Source: Trebonia kvetii (GTDB lineage: Bacteria; Actinomycetota; Actinomycetes; Streptosporangiales; Streptosporangiaceae). Taken from it: 64,000 nt of DNA. This document shows positions 32,803-41,348 of this stretch, piece by piece. Each line of letters starts with the position of its first letter. The first letter of the stretch is position 1. The DNA lies in assembly GCF_007827045.1 (NCBI RefSeq), contig NZ_RPFW01000004.1:1-64000 (forward strand), written 5' to 3'. The notes below the pieces were generated by a model, which saw only the letters and a list, made by a program, of their open reading frames with translations, did not search any database and was not told the origin of the DNA. Both the position numbers and the translations under genes were made by a program.

Positions 32803-33762
32803 TTCGTCCCCCCTCTGGTCCCCGTGGATAACGGTCGGCAGAAGTCACGCCCGCCTCTTCTCTCCCAGTCGGCAATACCCATCAGTGCGAGACCGGACGC
32901 GTCTGCTGCCGGTTTGATGTGCAGACGAACGCCGCCATTCTGCCCCGTAGCGGTGACGGAACATCACGTATGCGGCCCGGCAAGGACCGGCAGCCAGTGG
33001 GAGGCCAGCCGGTATACCAGGGTGGCTCCGAAGGCCGAACTGCTGGGCACGCCTTGCGATCCTGGTAAGGCTCAGTGGCCTGGTCGGGACCACCGCCCTG
33101 GTTCTGGTGCCGATCGTGGCCAGACGGGCCGTCATTGCCGGTCTGATGGAGGAGTCAACCGCGTTCGGGGCAGCGGTTCGGCCGGTCACCGGGCACCATT
33201 CATCTGACGGCCTGGTCTTGGACGCGTTCGGAGGGTGCTGTTGGCCTGGTCTGCGGGGTCCGTGCGTGCAGGGCACCGAGCATCGCATCCGGAACGGCTT
33301 GCATTCGTGCCCGAGCGGATGGCGGTCTCCGCACGTCGGGCGACCAGCACAGCTCGGCGGCGTAGCCGGAATGGTGGCCGGCGCGGGGAGCGGCGGCGGC
33401 TACCCCGCCGCCGCTTTCGGCTGCTGGTGCACCGCGTCAAGTGCAGGGCCGGCGGACGGTTGCACGAATAGCGGCTGGAGGCCGAACGCGCTGACCGACA
33501 CCAGTCTGCACCAGACGCCACCGTCTCAGCGCATCCCGGCATTTCTAACAAGGAGCCTAACGCGCCGTTAGGTTTCCGCACTCGCGTACGTCGAACGCAT
33601 ACGTCAGCGCAACGACTCATGGAAGATTTGACAAAATGCCCCGGAGCACCCAAAGCACGCGCGCTAGCCAAGCTGCGCTACAGCCCGTTCACCTCCGCGA
33701 GCGTATCGTGCCGGACGCCCTGTCCGGCGTGCCCTCAAGAGGCGAGCACGCCGGCCAAGTTC
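32803..33762. other. Gap of about 960 bases
   Basis: Long shadow-like frames exist but none shows a domain, start signal or consistent codon use. A short hairpin CCTAACG-CGC-CGTTAGG at 33556-33572, followed by TTT, could be a terminator of a lost gene. The stretch is probably decayed coding sequence. Confidence 0.4.
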
Positions 33763-35973
33763 TCAGGCTGGAGCGGGCGCGGGTGCGGGCGCGCCGCCGG
33801 GCACCGGCCGCCCCTGGCCGCCGCCGCCGGGCCCGTCCGCAGTCTTGATCAGCACAGACAGCACCGAACGAACCCCTGATGTCACCGCGTCAAGCTCGGG
33901 ATCAGACGGCAGCGTGCCGGGCACCCGCGGCGGCATCTCCGTCTCGATCGCGTCCGCCACCGAGCGCAGCGCGCCGGTCAGCTGGTGCACCGAGGCGGGG
34001 TTCGGCACCGGCTCGCCCCGCCCGATCGCCACCATGCACGCCGTCACCGCGTCCATCAGTTCCTCGAGCGCCACCACGGCCGGCCACCAGGCGGACGCAC
34101 GGCGGCTGACCGGCGTCGGCTCGGACATCATCCGCTGGAATTCCGCCCGCAGGTTCGACAGCGCCCGGTAGGTACGCCGCCGCAGCCGCGACCGCCACGG
34201 CGGCTCCTCGCCAGGCATTCGCCCCGGCGCCCGCGCCGTGCCCGTGTTCGCGATCCGCTCGGCAGGCGTGGTGATCAGCACCTGGTCCGCGTACGCGCAC
34301 ACCGCGCGCAGCGCCTCGGCGAACTGCGTGGGCAGGTGCGCCTGCCAGGCCGACGGCCACGGCGCGTACCCGACGATCAGCACCACGGCGCAGGCGATCG
34401 CGGTGTCCACCAGCCGGTCGAGCGCCAGGCGCCATCCGGCCACCGCGAGCAGGTCGATGAGCAGCACGACAAACGGCGTGAGGAACGTGGCCGCAAGCCC
34501 GAAGTTCCGTGCCTTCCCGTACGGCAGCAGCGCGGCGAGCACACCGAACGGCAGCAGCAGCCACGGCCCGTACGGCACGGTGATGAGGATCACCGCGCCG
34601 AGCACAGCCCCGACCACGGTCCCCGCGCCGCGCTGCACCGCCCGCGCGAACACCGAACCGTAGTCGGGCTTGAGGATGATCCCCACGGTCAGTACCACCC
34701 AGTACGACCGCGCGAGCGGCAGCACCTCGCTGATCACCGCCGCGACCCCGGTGCAGAGCATCAGCCGGACGGTGAACTCCCAGGCGATCCGCCCGCCGAT
34801 CAACTGCTCGACGAACCGCTCGGACCACCTGCGCAGCCGCGTCCGCGGTCCGGGGCGTTCGCTGCTCGCGCGCGGCGCGGCGGATGGCGTCCAGTTTCCC
34901 GACAGCACCCGGACCAGCACGACCATCGCCTCGCGGAGCGCGAGCGCGCCGGGCGACGGCGACCAGGGCGGCGGGATGAGCGGCAGCGGCGGCGTGCCGC
35001 CCGCCCTCCGGGCTCGCCGTGAGCCCAACCCGACCATGCCGGAGCCTGGCCCGCGCTCGTGCAGGATGGCCTCGGCGAACTTGTCGATCTCCGCGGTGAC
35101 GAGCGGCGGCACCCGCTCTCCGGTGGCCCGCAGCGCCGCGACGGCCTCGGAGAACGGGTGGCTCGCGTTGAGCACGGCCATCAGCTGCATGTCCCGTCCG
35201 GAACGTCCGCTCGAGTGTGCCCGCCAGGTCAGCATCGCGTCGTAGGCGTCGTTCAGCGCGGTGGCGAGCGCGACCCGGGCCGCGGCCGTACCCGGCGTGC
35301 CGATCACCCGCAGGCTGCCCGCGAGCGCGCGGTAGACCTCGGCCACCGCCTTCCGCTCGTGCGACCGCGGCGAGATCAGGTATCCCGGGGTGATCAGCAC
35401 CAGCGACCACACAACACCCGCGAGAAACAGCACCACGGTGTGCCACACCGGCCGGAGCAGTCCCAGCGGCCCGAGCCCGAGCGCGCTGTAGACGAAAAGC
35501 TGCAGTCCGGTCACGGAACCGATCCCGCCGAGGCGCGCCAGGAGGGCCGACACCCCCGCCACCACGACGATGCTGGCCACCGCGGGCCAGCCCGTGCCGT
35601 GGATGACAGTCCCGATGACCAGGCCGAGACCGCCGCCGAACACCCCGGCGACGCTGATCCGCACCACCCGCCCCCAGAAGGGACCCCCGTTGTCGATCAT
35701 GATTGACAACAGCGCGCCCATGGCGGGCAGCATCGCCAGGTCTCGCCGCCCGGTCGCGAACGCGATCGCCATCGGCACCCACAGCGCGAGCACCGCGCGC
35801 CCCATCGTCGCCCACGGCATCGGCACCTTCTTCGGCCGCACCACCTCGGCGAGCCAGGCGGGCACCACGTCGTTAAGCCAGTCGGGCACGGTCAGCCGGG
35901 CGCCGCCGGCCTGCTGCGACCCGTTCACGCTCCGCACAAGATCAAAGGCTAGAGACAAAAACCTAAGACCCAT
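33763..35973 (-). CDS. FUSC-family (aromatic acid exporter-like) membrane protein
   Basis: A protein of 736 residues with two membrane blocks of five to six helices each. The first block is around residues 55-190 (VLALWVPMAIAFATGRRDLAMLPAMGALLSIMIDNGGPFWGRVVRISVAGVFGGGLG), the second around 395-530 (SYWVVLTVGIILKPDYGSVFARAVQRGAGTVVGAVLGAVIL). The VxLTVxxIxKPDYGxxxxRxxQRxxGTxxG motif is the FUSC signature. Family members are putative efflux channels for aromatic acids or fusaric acid. The C terminus ends in an unusual Gly/Pro/Ala run. ATG 35973 has only a weak ribosome-binding site, so the start is uncertain. Confidence 0.85.
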   Translation of the reverse strand: MGLRFLSLAFDLVRSVNGSQQAGGARLTVPDWLNDVVPAWLAEVVRPKKVPMPWATMGRAVLALWVPMAIAFATGRRDLAMLPAMGALLSIMIDNGGPFWGRVVRISVAGVFGGGLGLVIGTVIHGTGWPAVASIVVVAGVSALLARLGGIGSVTGLQLFVYSALGLGPLGLLRPVWHTVVLFLAGVVWSLVLITPGYLISPRSHERKAVAEVYRALAGSLRVIGTPGTAAARVALATALNDAYDAMLTWRAHSSGRSGRDMQLMAVLNASHPFSEAVAALRATGERVPPLVTAEIDKFAEAILHERGPGSGMVGLGSRRARRAGGTPPLPLIPPPWSPSPGALALREAMVVLVRVLSGNWTPSAAPRASSERPGPRTRLRRWSERFVEQLIGGRIAWEFTVRLMLCTGVAAVISEVLPLARSYWVVLTVGIILKPDYGSVFARAVQRGAGTVVGAVLGAVILITVPYGPWLLLPFGVLAALLPYGKARNFGLAATFLTPFVVLLIDLLAVAGWRLALDRLVDTAIACAVVLIVGYAPWPSAWQAHLPTQFAEALRAVCAYADQVLITTPAERIANTGTARAPGRMPGEEPPWRSRLRRRTYRALSNLRAEFQRMMSEPTPVSRRASAWWPAVVALEELMDAVTACMVAIGRGEPVPNPASVHQLTGALRSVADAIETEMPPRVPGTLPSDPELDAVTSGVRSVLSVLIKTADGPGGGGQGRPVPGGAPAPAPAPA

Positions 35974-36029
35974 AACTCCGAACGGTGGAGTGCTCCGCCC
36001 GCACCGCCCGCCGCGGCCTGCACGGCACG

Positions 36030-36146
36030 GCCTGCACGGCACGCACCTCCTTGACCGAACGGAACCGCCCAGGCGTCGGCCGCACGGTCGCCGCCGAGGT
36101 CCTGAAGATCGCCGGCCTCGACTGGAAACTCCCCACCCCCGGCTAA
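36030..36146 (+). CDS. Short unrecognised C-terminal ORF remnant
   Basis: A frame ending in LTERNRPGVGRTVAAEVLKIAGLDWKLPTPG before TAA at 36144. The sequence looks like genuine coding DNA but has no start signal, and a tandem repeat (CTGCACGGCACG, twice, about 36017-36043) lies at its head. I do not recognise the family; it is probably the end of a truncated gene. Confidence 0.25.
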   Translation, partial: ACTARTSLTERNRPGVGRTVAAEVLKIAGLDWKLPTPG

Positions 36147-36222
36147 CCGGCCGGCTTACAGAATGTCTCGTTTTGCACCGCAAAGACCCGAAGTGGTGGC
36201 CCTGTGCTGTAGAAAGAGGGCC

Positions 36223-36606
36223 ATGTTGAAGATTCTGCTCCGGGTCCTCGTGGCCGCCGCCGCCCTGGGCGTCGCCGCGTGGCTTGTCCCCGGCATCGTG
36301 CTCACCGGGCACGACACCCCGGCGAAGGTGCTCACGCTGTTGATCGTCGCGGTCATCTTCGGCGTGATCAACGCCGTGCTCAAGCCGATCATCAAGACCG
36401 TCGGGTGCGCGTTCTACCTGCTCACCCTCGGCCTCGTCGCCATCGTGGTGAACGGCCTGCTGCTCTGGCTGACCAGCTACATCGTCTACAACAAGCTGCA
36501 CGAGCCGTTCCACGTCACCGGCTTCGTCGCCGCCCTTGAGGGCGCCCTCATCGTCGGCGTGGTGAGCTGGCTCCTGCACCTGATCCTGGGCGACGAAAAG
36601 GACTGA
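36223..36606 (+). CDS. Phage-holin-4-like small membrane protein (PF04020 type)
   Basis: A 127-residue protein with four hydrophobic helices. The middle segment LLIVAVIFGVINAVLKPIIKTVGCAFYLLTLGLVAIVVNGLLLWLTSYI carries the NxxxKPIxKxxxxPxxxLTLGLxxxxxN-type pattern of this family. Despite the name it is a common chromosomal membrane protein of unknown function, not evidence of a prophage. AGAGGG lies just before ATG 36223. It is followed by paired hairpins that separate it from tig. Confidence 0.85.
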   Translation: MLKILLRVLVAAAALGVAAWLVPGIVLTGHDTPAKVLTLLIVAVIFGVINAVLKPIIKTVGCAFYLLTLGLVAIVVNGLLLWLTSYIVYNKLHEPFHVTGFVAALEGALIVGVVSWLLHLILGDEKD

Positions 36607-36615
36607 ATTACCCGC

Positions 36616-36706
36616 GGGGGGACGACCCCCCTGCACCCCGCGCATGCAGCGCGGCATGGCCGCAGGAGCTGCCCAGACCGCAGCGCCTGCGGCCATGCCG
36701 CGCTGC
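36616..36706 (+). terminator. Paired hairpins after the holin-like gene
   Basis: GGGGGGACGACCCCCC (36616-36631) is followed by a perfect 21-bp stem, 36646-36666 with 36686-36706, around a 19-nt loop. The first hairpin is identical to 26292-26307. Together they insulate the accessory side from the tig promoter. Confidence 0.75.
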
Positions 36707-36790
36707 TAAGGTCATAGACTTACCCCTACACTCTTGCTGCGCTGTGTGTACGCGCAGTCAATTCGTCCACGTCTATGGAGTCACGCCGCC

Positions 36791-38254
36791 GTGAAGACCG
36801 ATGTCGAAGAGCTGAGCCCGACCCGTGTCCGGCTGAGCGTCGAGGTTTCCTTCGAGGAGCTCAAGCCTAGCCTCGACAAGGCTTACAAAGAGGTGGCGCA
36901 GCAGGCGCGCATCCCCGGGTTCCGTCCGGGCAAGGTTCCGCCGCGCGTCATCGACATGCGGATCGGCCGCGGCGCGGTGCTGACCGAGGCGGTGAACGAC
37001 GCGCTGCCCGAGTTCTACAGCAAGGCGGTGCAGGAGGCCGAGGTGTTCGCCCTTGGCCAGCCGGACGTGGAGATCACGCAGCTCGACGACGGCAAGGAGC
37101 TCACGTTCACCGCCGAGGTCGAGATCCGGCCCAAGTTCGAGATCCCCGACCTGACCACGCTCAGCGTGACCGTGGACAACGCCGAGGTCACCGACGAGGA
37201 CGTCGACGAGTACCTGAACAACCTCCGCGAGCGGTTCGCGAGCCTGAAGACCGCGCAGCGCCCGGCGGAGGACGGTGACTTCATCACCATCGACCTGGCC
37301 GCGAGCATCGACGGCGAGCCCGTCGAGGACGCCCAGGCGAGCAGCCAGTCCTACCAGATCGGCAGCGGCACGATGCTCGACGGCCTCGACGAGGCCCTCA
37401 CCGGCCTGTCGGCCGGCGAGTCGGCGACGTTCAAGAGCGAGCTGGCCGGCGGCGAGGCGGAGGGCCAGGAGGCGGACATCGCGGTCACCGTGACGGCCGT
37501 CAAGGTGAAGGAACTCCCCGAGCTCGACGACGACTTCGCCCAGCTCGCCAGCGAGTTCGACACCCTGCAGGAGCTGCGTGACGACACCGCCAAGCAGCTC
37601 GCCCGGGTCAAGAAGCTGCAGCAGACGTCGCAGGCCAGGGACAAGGCCGTGGACGCGTTGGTGGACGCCATCGAGATCCCGCTGCCGGAGAAGTTCGTCG
37701 AGCACGAGCTGCACCACGCGCGCGAGAACATCGAGAACCAGCTCGCCCAGATGCGCATGTCCAAGGAGGACTACCTCGCCTCGATCGAGAAGACCGAGGA
37801 GGAGTTCGACACCGACCTCGACGACCAGTCGAAGCGCAGCGTCAAGGTCAGCTTCGTACTCGACGAGCTTGCCCGCACCGAGAACCTGACGGTCAACCAG
37901 GCCGAGCTGTCCTACTTCGTCGCCGACCAGGCGCAGCGGATGGGCATCAGCCCGGACTACTTCGCCCAGCAGCTGGTGCAGAGCAACCAGGTCAACGTCG
38001 CGGTCACCGAGGTGCTGCGCGGCAAGGCCGCCACCATCGTCGCCGAGCGGGTCGCGGTGAGCGATGAGGCGGGCAACGCGATCGACGTCAAGGCGCAGAT
38101 GGAGGAGCTCAACTCCGACGTCGACGCGATGCTCGCGGCCGAGGCCGCCGCACAGGCGGGCGGCGAGGGCGACATCGCGGTCGACGACCTGTCGATCGAC
38201 GTGGCGGCCACCATCGAGGCCACGGACGCGGACGAGGCCGACGCGGAGGCCTAA
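36791..38254 (+). CDS. tig: Trigger factor
   Basis: A 487-residue ribosome-associated chaperone with peptidyl-prolyl isomerase activity. The ribosome-binding N domain carries GFRPGKVPPRVI (residues 43-54), the FKBP-like domain runs at about 150-240 (EDGDFITIDLAASIDGEPVED) and the helical C domain at about 260-440. The tail is extended, acidic and Ala-rich to residue 487. GTG 36791 (VKTDVEELSPTRVRL) is chosen because it matches the family start; GGAG lies about 12 bases upstream. It heads the tig-clpP1-clpP2-clpX order and is followed by a very strong terminator at 38271. Confidence 0.97.
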   Translation: MKTDVEELSPTRVRLSVEVSFEELKPSLDKAYKEVAQQARIPGFRPGKVPPRVIDMRIGRGAVLTEAVNDALPEFYSKAVQEAEVFALGQPDVEITQLDDGKELTFTAEVEIRPKFEIPDLTTLSVTVDNAEVTDEDVDEYLNNLRERFASLKTAQRPAEDGDFITIDLAASIDGEPVEDAQASSQSYQIGSGTMLDGLDEALTGLSAGESATFKSELAGGEAEGQEADIAVTVTAVKVKELPELDDDFAQLASEFDTLQELRDDTAKQLARVKKLQQTSQARDKAVDALVDAIEIPLPEKFVEHELHHARENIENQLAQMRMSKEDYLASIEKTEEEFDTDLDDQSKRSVKVSFVLDELARTENLTVNQAELSYFVADQAQRMGISPDYFAQQLVQSNQVNVAVTEVLRGKAATIVAERVAVSDEAGNAIDVKAQMEELNSDVDAMLAAEAAAQAGGEGDIAVDDLSIDVAATIEATDADEADAEA

Positions 38255-38270
38255 CCCGGATAAAGCCATG

Positions 38271-38312
38271 GCGCGCGGTCAGGGCCCGTTTGAACGGGCC
38301 CTGACCGCGCGC
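38271..38312 (+). terminator. Strong terminator of tig
   Basis: A 20-bp GC-rich stem, 38271-38290 with 38293-38312, with only TG between the arms (in practice a TTTGAA-type loop). It is followed by GTATTTTATGG. This is the most classical intrinsic terminator in the window. Confidence 0.88.
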
Positions 38313-38371
38313 GTATTTTATGGCAATTGTCCGGTTTGTTTGCCGCGGTGTAACAAGGGAGCCGCAACGGG

Positions 38372-38388
38372 GTGCGCCGAAAGCGAAC
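38372..38388. promoter_or_regulatory. Putative ClgR box upstream of clpP1
   Basis: GTGCGCCGAAAGCGAAC fits the actinobacterial ClgR-type pattern of CGC and GCG half-sites five bases apart, with one mismatch between the arms (GTGCGC against GTTCGC). ClgR is known to activate clpP1P2 in Corynebacterium, Streptomyces and Mycobacterium. The site lies about 85 bases before the preferred clpP1 start. Confidence 0.55.
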
Positions 38389-38473
38389 AGTGGCTTCCGC
38401 AGGGCATGGTTACTCCGCACTGGCGTTAATGTCCATTGCAACGACACCCGAAGTGATCGGAGCAGGTGACCAC

Positions 38474-39088
38474 GTGACACAGCTCGATGCCAGGACGGCG
38501 ACTCCCGACGCCCCGGTTATCCCAGGAGACCTGCTGTTCCAGCGGCTGCTGCGGAACCGCATTATCTTCCTCGGCCAGCAGGTCGACGATGACATCGCGA
38601 ACCGGATCGCCGCCGAGATGCTGCTGCTCTCCGCCGAGGACCCGCAGCGCGACATCAACGTCTACATCAACTCCCCCGGCGGCTCGGTCTACGCGGGCCT
38701 GGCGATCTACGACGTGATGCAGTTCGTGCCCAACGACGTGGCCACGTACGCGATGGGCATGGCCGCGAGCATGGGGCAGTTCCTGCTTACGGCCGGCACC
38801 CCGGGCAAGCGTTACGCGATGCCGAACTCCACGATCCTGATGCACCAGCCGTCCGGCGGTATCGGCGGCACCGCCACTGATATCAAGATCCAGGCCGAGC
38901 AGATGCGCTACGTGAAGAAGACGCTGTCCGAACTGACGGCGCGGCACACTGGCCAGTCCCTGGAGAAGATCCTCAAGGACGCCGACCGCGACCACTGGTA
39001 CACCGCGCAGGAGGCCAAGGCGTACGGCTTCGTGGACCATGTGGTCAGCAGCGCCCAGGAAACCGCAGCCGGCACGGTCGCCTCCTGA
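38474..39088 (+). CDS. clpP1: ATP-dependent Clp protease proteolytic subunit 1
   Basis: A serine peptidase subunit that, with ClpP2, forms the mixed tetradecamer loaded by ClpX or ClpC. The catalytic triad is Ser99 (MAASMGQ), His124 (LMHQPSGG) and Asp173 (DRDHW). I prefer GTG 38474: CAGG lies 7 bases upstream and the distance to RIIFLG matches homologues. ATG 38429 in the same frame lacks a ribosome-binding site. A ClgR-like box lies upstream. The gene is followed by clpP2 after 59 bases. Confidence 0.95.
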   Translation: MTQLDARTATPDAPVIPGDLLFQRLLRNRIIFLGQQVDDDIANRIAAEMLLLSAEDPQRDINVYINSPGGSVYAGLAIYDVMQFVPNDVATYAMGMAASMGQFLLTAGTPGKRYAMPNSTILMHQPSGGIGGTATDIKIQAEQMRYVKKTLSELTARHTGQSLEKILKDADRDHWYTAQEAKAYGFVDHVVSSAQETAAGTVAS

Positions 39089-39147
39089 CGGCGGCCAGGC
39101 CGCGCCAACTCCGCAGACCCAACTCCGCAGAGAGGGAGAAGCCGAAC

Positions 39148-39789
39148 GTGACCCAGTACCCATCGTCCAGGTACGTGCTGCCGTCCTTCGTTGAGCGTAC
39201 GTCGTACGGGGTCAAGGAGATGAACCCGTACAACAAGCTCTTCGAGGAGCGCATCATCTTCCTGGGCGTCCAGATCGACGACGCAAGCGCCAACGACGTC
39301 ATGGCCCAGCTGCTCACGCTTGAGGCCATCGACCCGGACCGCGAGATCACGATGTACATCAACTCGCCCGGCGGGTCGATGACCTCGATGATGGCGATCT
39401 ATGACACCATGCAGTTCATCCAGCCGGAGATCACCACCTGCTGCATCGGCCAGGCGGCCAGTGCGGCGGCGGTGCTGCTCGCGGCGGGCACGAAGGGCAA
39501 GCGGATCGCCCTGCCGAACTCCCGAATCCTGATCCACCAGCCGGCCACCGAGGGCGGCTACGGCCAGGCGAGCGACATGGAGATCCAGGCCGACGAGATC
39601 GACCGGATGCGCAAGGCGATGGAGACCATCCTGGCCAGGCACACGGGCAGGCCCGAAGAGGAGATCGAGCGCGACATCGAGCGCGACAAGTTCCTGAGCG
39701 CGGCCGCGGCCAAGGATTACGGCCTCATCGACGAGGTGCTGACGGCTCTCAAGCGGGGGCAGACCGCCGCCGTGCCGGTAGCCTCTTAA
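39148..39789 (+). CDS. clpP2: ATP-dependent Clp protease proteolytic subunit 2
   Basis: A 213-residue partner of ClpP1. It has the catalytic Ser105 (QAASAAAVLL), His130 (LIHQPATEG) and the aspartate in the ERDKFLSA segment. The N terminus MTQYPSSRYVLPSFVERTSYG and the longer length are typical of ClpP2. GTG 39148 is preceded by AGAGGGAGAAG. Actinobacteria need both subunits for an active core. It is co-transcribed with clpP1 and lies 177 bases before clpX, with hairpins in between. Confidence 0.96.
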   Translation: MTQYPSSRYVLPSFVERTSYGVKEMNPYNKLFEERIIFLGVQIDDASANDVMAQLLTLEAIDPDREITMYINSPGGSMTSMMAIYDTMQFIQPEITTCCIGQAASAAAVLLAAGTKGKRIALPNSRILIHQPATEGGYGQASDMEIQADEIDRMRKAMETILARHTGRPEEEIERDIERDKFLSAAAAKDYGLIDEVLTALKRGQTAAVPVAS

Positions 39790-39893
39790 AGCGGGAAGGG
39801 CCAGCCTCTTCCCTCTTGGGCCGCCTAGGGGGTTTGATTGGTCCATCGGACTCCACAAGGCGGTACCGTCAAATAGCAAGCGGTTGACGGCAT

Positions 39894-39937
39894 GGCGGGA
39901 CATGCCCGCCACGCCGGGCCGATTTTACGGCCCGGCG
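39894..39937 (+). promoter_or_regulatory. Two hairpins in the clpP2-clpX intergenic region
   Basis: GGCGGG/CCCGCC (39894-39910) and CGCCGGGCC/GGCCCGGCG (39912-39937) stack back to back, ending 17 bases before the clpX ribosome-binding site (AAGGAG at 39954-39959). They could attenuate or terminate readthrough, or structure a clpX leader. Confidence 0.55.
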
Positions 39938-39966
39938 CTGGCGGCCCCATGTAAAGGAGAAACTGG

Positions 39967-41238
39967 GTGGCACGCATCGGTGACGGTGGCGACCTGCTGA
40001 AGTGCTCGTTCTGCGGAAAGAGCCAGAAGCAGGTGAAGAAGCTCATCGCCGGCCCAGGCGTGTACATCTGCGACGAGTGCATCGATCTCTGCAACGAGAT
40101 CATCGAGGAAGAGCTCTCCGAGCCCGATGGCATCAAGTGGGACAGCCTGCCGAAGCCGCGGGAGATCTACGAGTTCCTCGACGCCTATGTCATCGGCCAG
40201 GACAAGGCCAAGAAGGCTCTCTCCGTCGCGGTGTACAACCACTACAAGCGCATCCAGAGCGGTGACCGCCCGGGCGAGGACGCGGTGGAGTTGGCGAAGT
40301 CCAACATCCTGCTGCTCGGCCCGACCGGGTCAGGCAAGACCCTGCTTGCCCAGACCCTGGCCCGCCTGCTGAACGTGCCGTTCGCGATCGCCGACGCGAC
40401 CGCCCTCACCGAGGCCGGGTACGTCGGCGAGGATGTCGAGAACATCCTGCTCAAGCTGATCCAGGCCGCGGACTACGACGTCAAGAAGGCCGAGACGGGG
40501 ATCATCTACATCGACGAGATCGACAAGATCGCCCGCAAATCGGAGAACCCGTCGATCACCAGGGACGTGTCAGGCGAGGGCGTGCAGCAGGCGCTGCTGA
40601 AGATCCTCGAGGGCACCACCGCCAGCGTCCCGCCGCAGGGCGGCCGCAAGCACCCGCATCAGGAGTTCATCCAGATCGACACCACAAACGTGCTGTTCAT
40701 CTGCGGCGGCGCCTTCGCGGGCCTGGAGAAGATCATCGAGCAGCGCTCGGGCTCCAACGGCATCGGCTTCAACTCGGTGCTGCGGGTCCGCTCCAAGAAC
40801 ATCACCGAGGACGCCTTCGCCGAGGTAATGCCGGAGGACCTGCTGAAGTTCGGCATGATCCCCGAGTTCGTCGGCCGGCTGCCGGTCATCACCAGCGTGC
40901 ACAACCTGGACCGCGAGGCGCTCATCCAGATCCTCACCGAGCCGCGCAACGCCCTGGTCAAGCAGTACATGCGGCTCTTCGAGCTGGACGGCGTTGACCT
41001 CGAGTTCACGCCCGAGGCCCTGGAGGCCGTGGCGGACCAGGCGAACCTGCGCGGCACCGGCGCGCGGGGCCTGCGGGCGATCTTGGAAGAGGTCCTCCTC
41101 AGCGTGATGTACGAGGTGCCGAGCCGCAAGGACGTCGAGCGCGTGGTCATCACGCGCGAGGTGGTGCTCGAGAACGTCAACCCGACCCTCGTCCCGCGCG
41201 ACGTCTCCCGCCGCACGCCGAGGGAAAAGTCCGCCTGA
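39967..41238 (+). CDS. clpX: ATP-dependent Clp protease ATP-binding subunit ClpX
   Basis: A 423-residue AAA+ unfoldase delivering substrates to ClpP. The zinc-binding domain has Cys13, Cys16, Cys35 and Cys38. Walker A is GPTGSGKT at residues 118-125, the pore loop is GYVGED, Walker B is IIYIDEIDKI, and the ClpP-docking IGF loop is in NGIGFNSV. AAGGAG lies 7 bases before GTG 39967. Everything is conserved and of normal length. Confidence 0.97.
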   Translation: MARIGDGGDLLKCSFCGKSQKQVKKLIAGPGVYICDECIDLCNEIIEEELSEPDGIKWDSLPKPREIYEFLDAYVIGQDKAKKALSVAVYNHYKRIQSGDRPGEDAVELAKSNILLLGPTGSGKTLLAQTLARLLNVPFAIADATALTEAGYVGEDVENILLKLIQAADYDVKKAETGIIYIDEIDKIARKSENPSITRDVSGEGVQQALLKILEGTTASVPPQGGRKHPHQEFIQIDTTNVLFICGGAFAGLEKIIEQRSGSNGIGFNSVLRVRSKNITEDAFAEVMPEDLLKFGMIPEFVGRLPVITSVHNLDREALIQILTEPRNALVKQYMRLFELDGVDLEFTPEALEAVADQANLRGTGARGLRAILEEVLLSVMYEVPSRKDVERVVITREVVLENVNPTLVPRDVSRRTPREKSA

Positions 41239-41348
41239 TCACGCAAGGCCACTACTAGTGCCGACTTTGCCAGTATTGCCGTATCCGCCAGTCGTGCCCG
41301 GATAACCTCAGGGGGTTGGTTCCGGGACGACGGCGGGAATGAGCAACG

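Noticed and set aside
33107..33571. A 154-codon plus-strand frame in the 32.8-33.8 kb gap
   Set aside because: No ribosome-binding site, no domain, and Gly/Ser/Cys-rich composition unlike host proteins; more likely decayed DNA.
36223..36606. Prophage based on a holin-like gene
   Set aside because: The protein belongs to a common chromosomal membrane family labelled holin-4; no lysin, capsid or tail genes are present.
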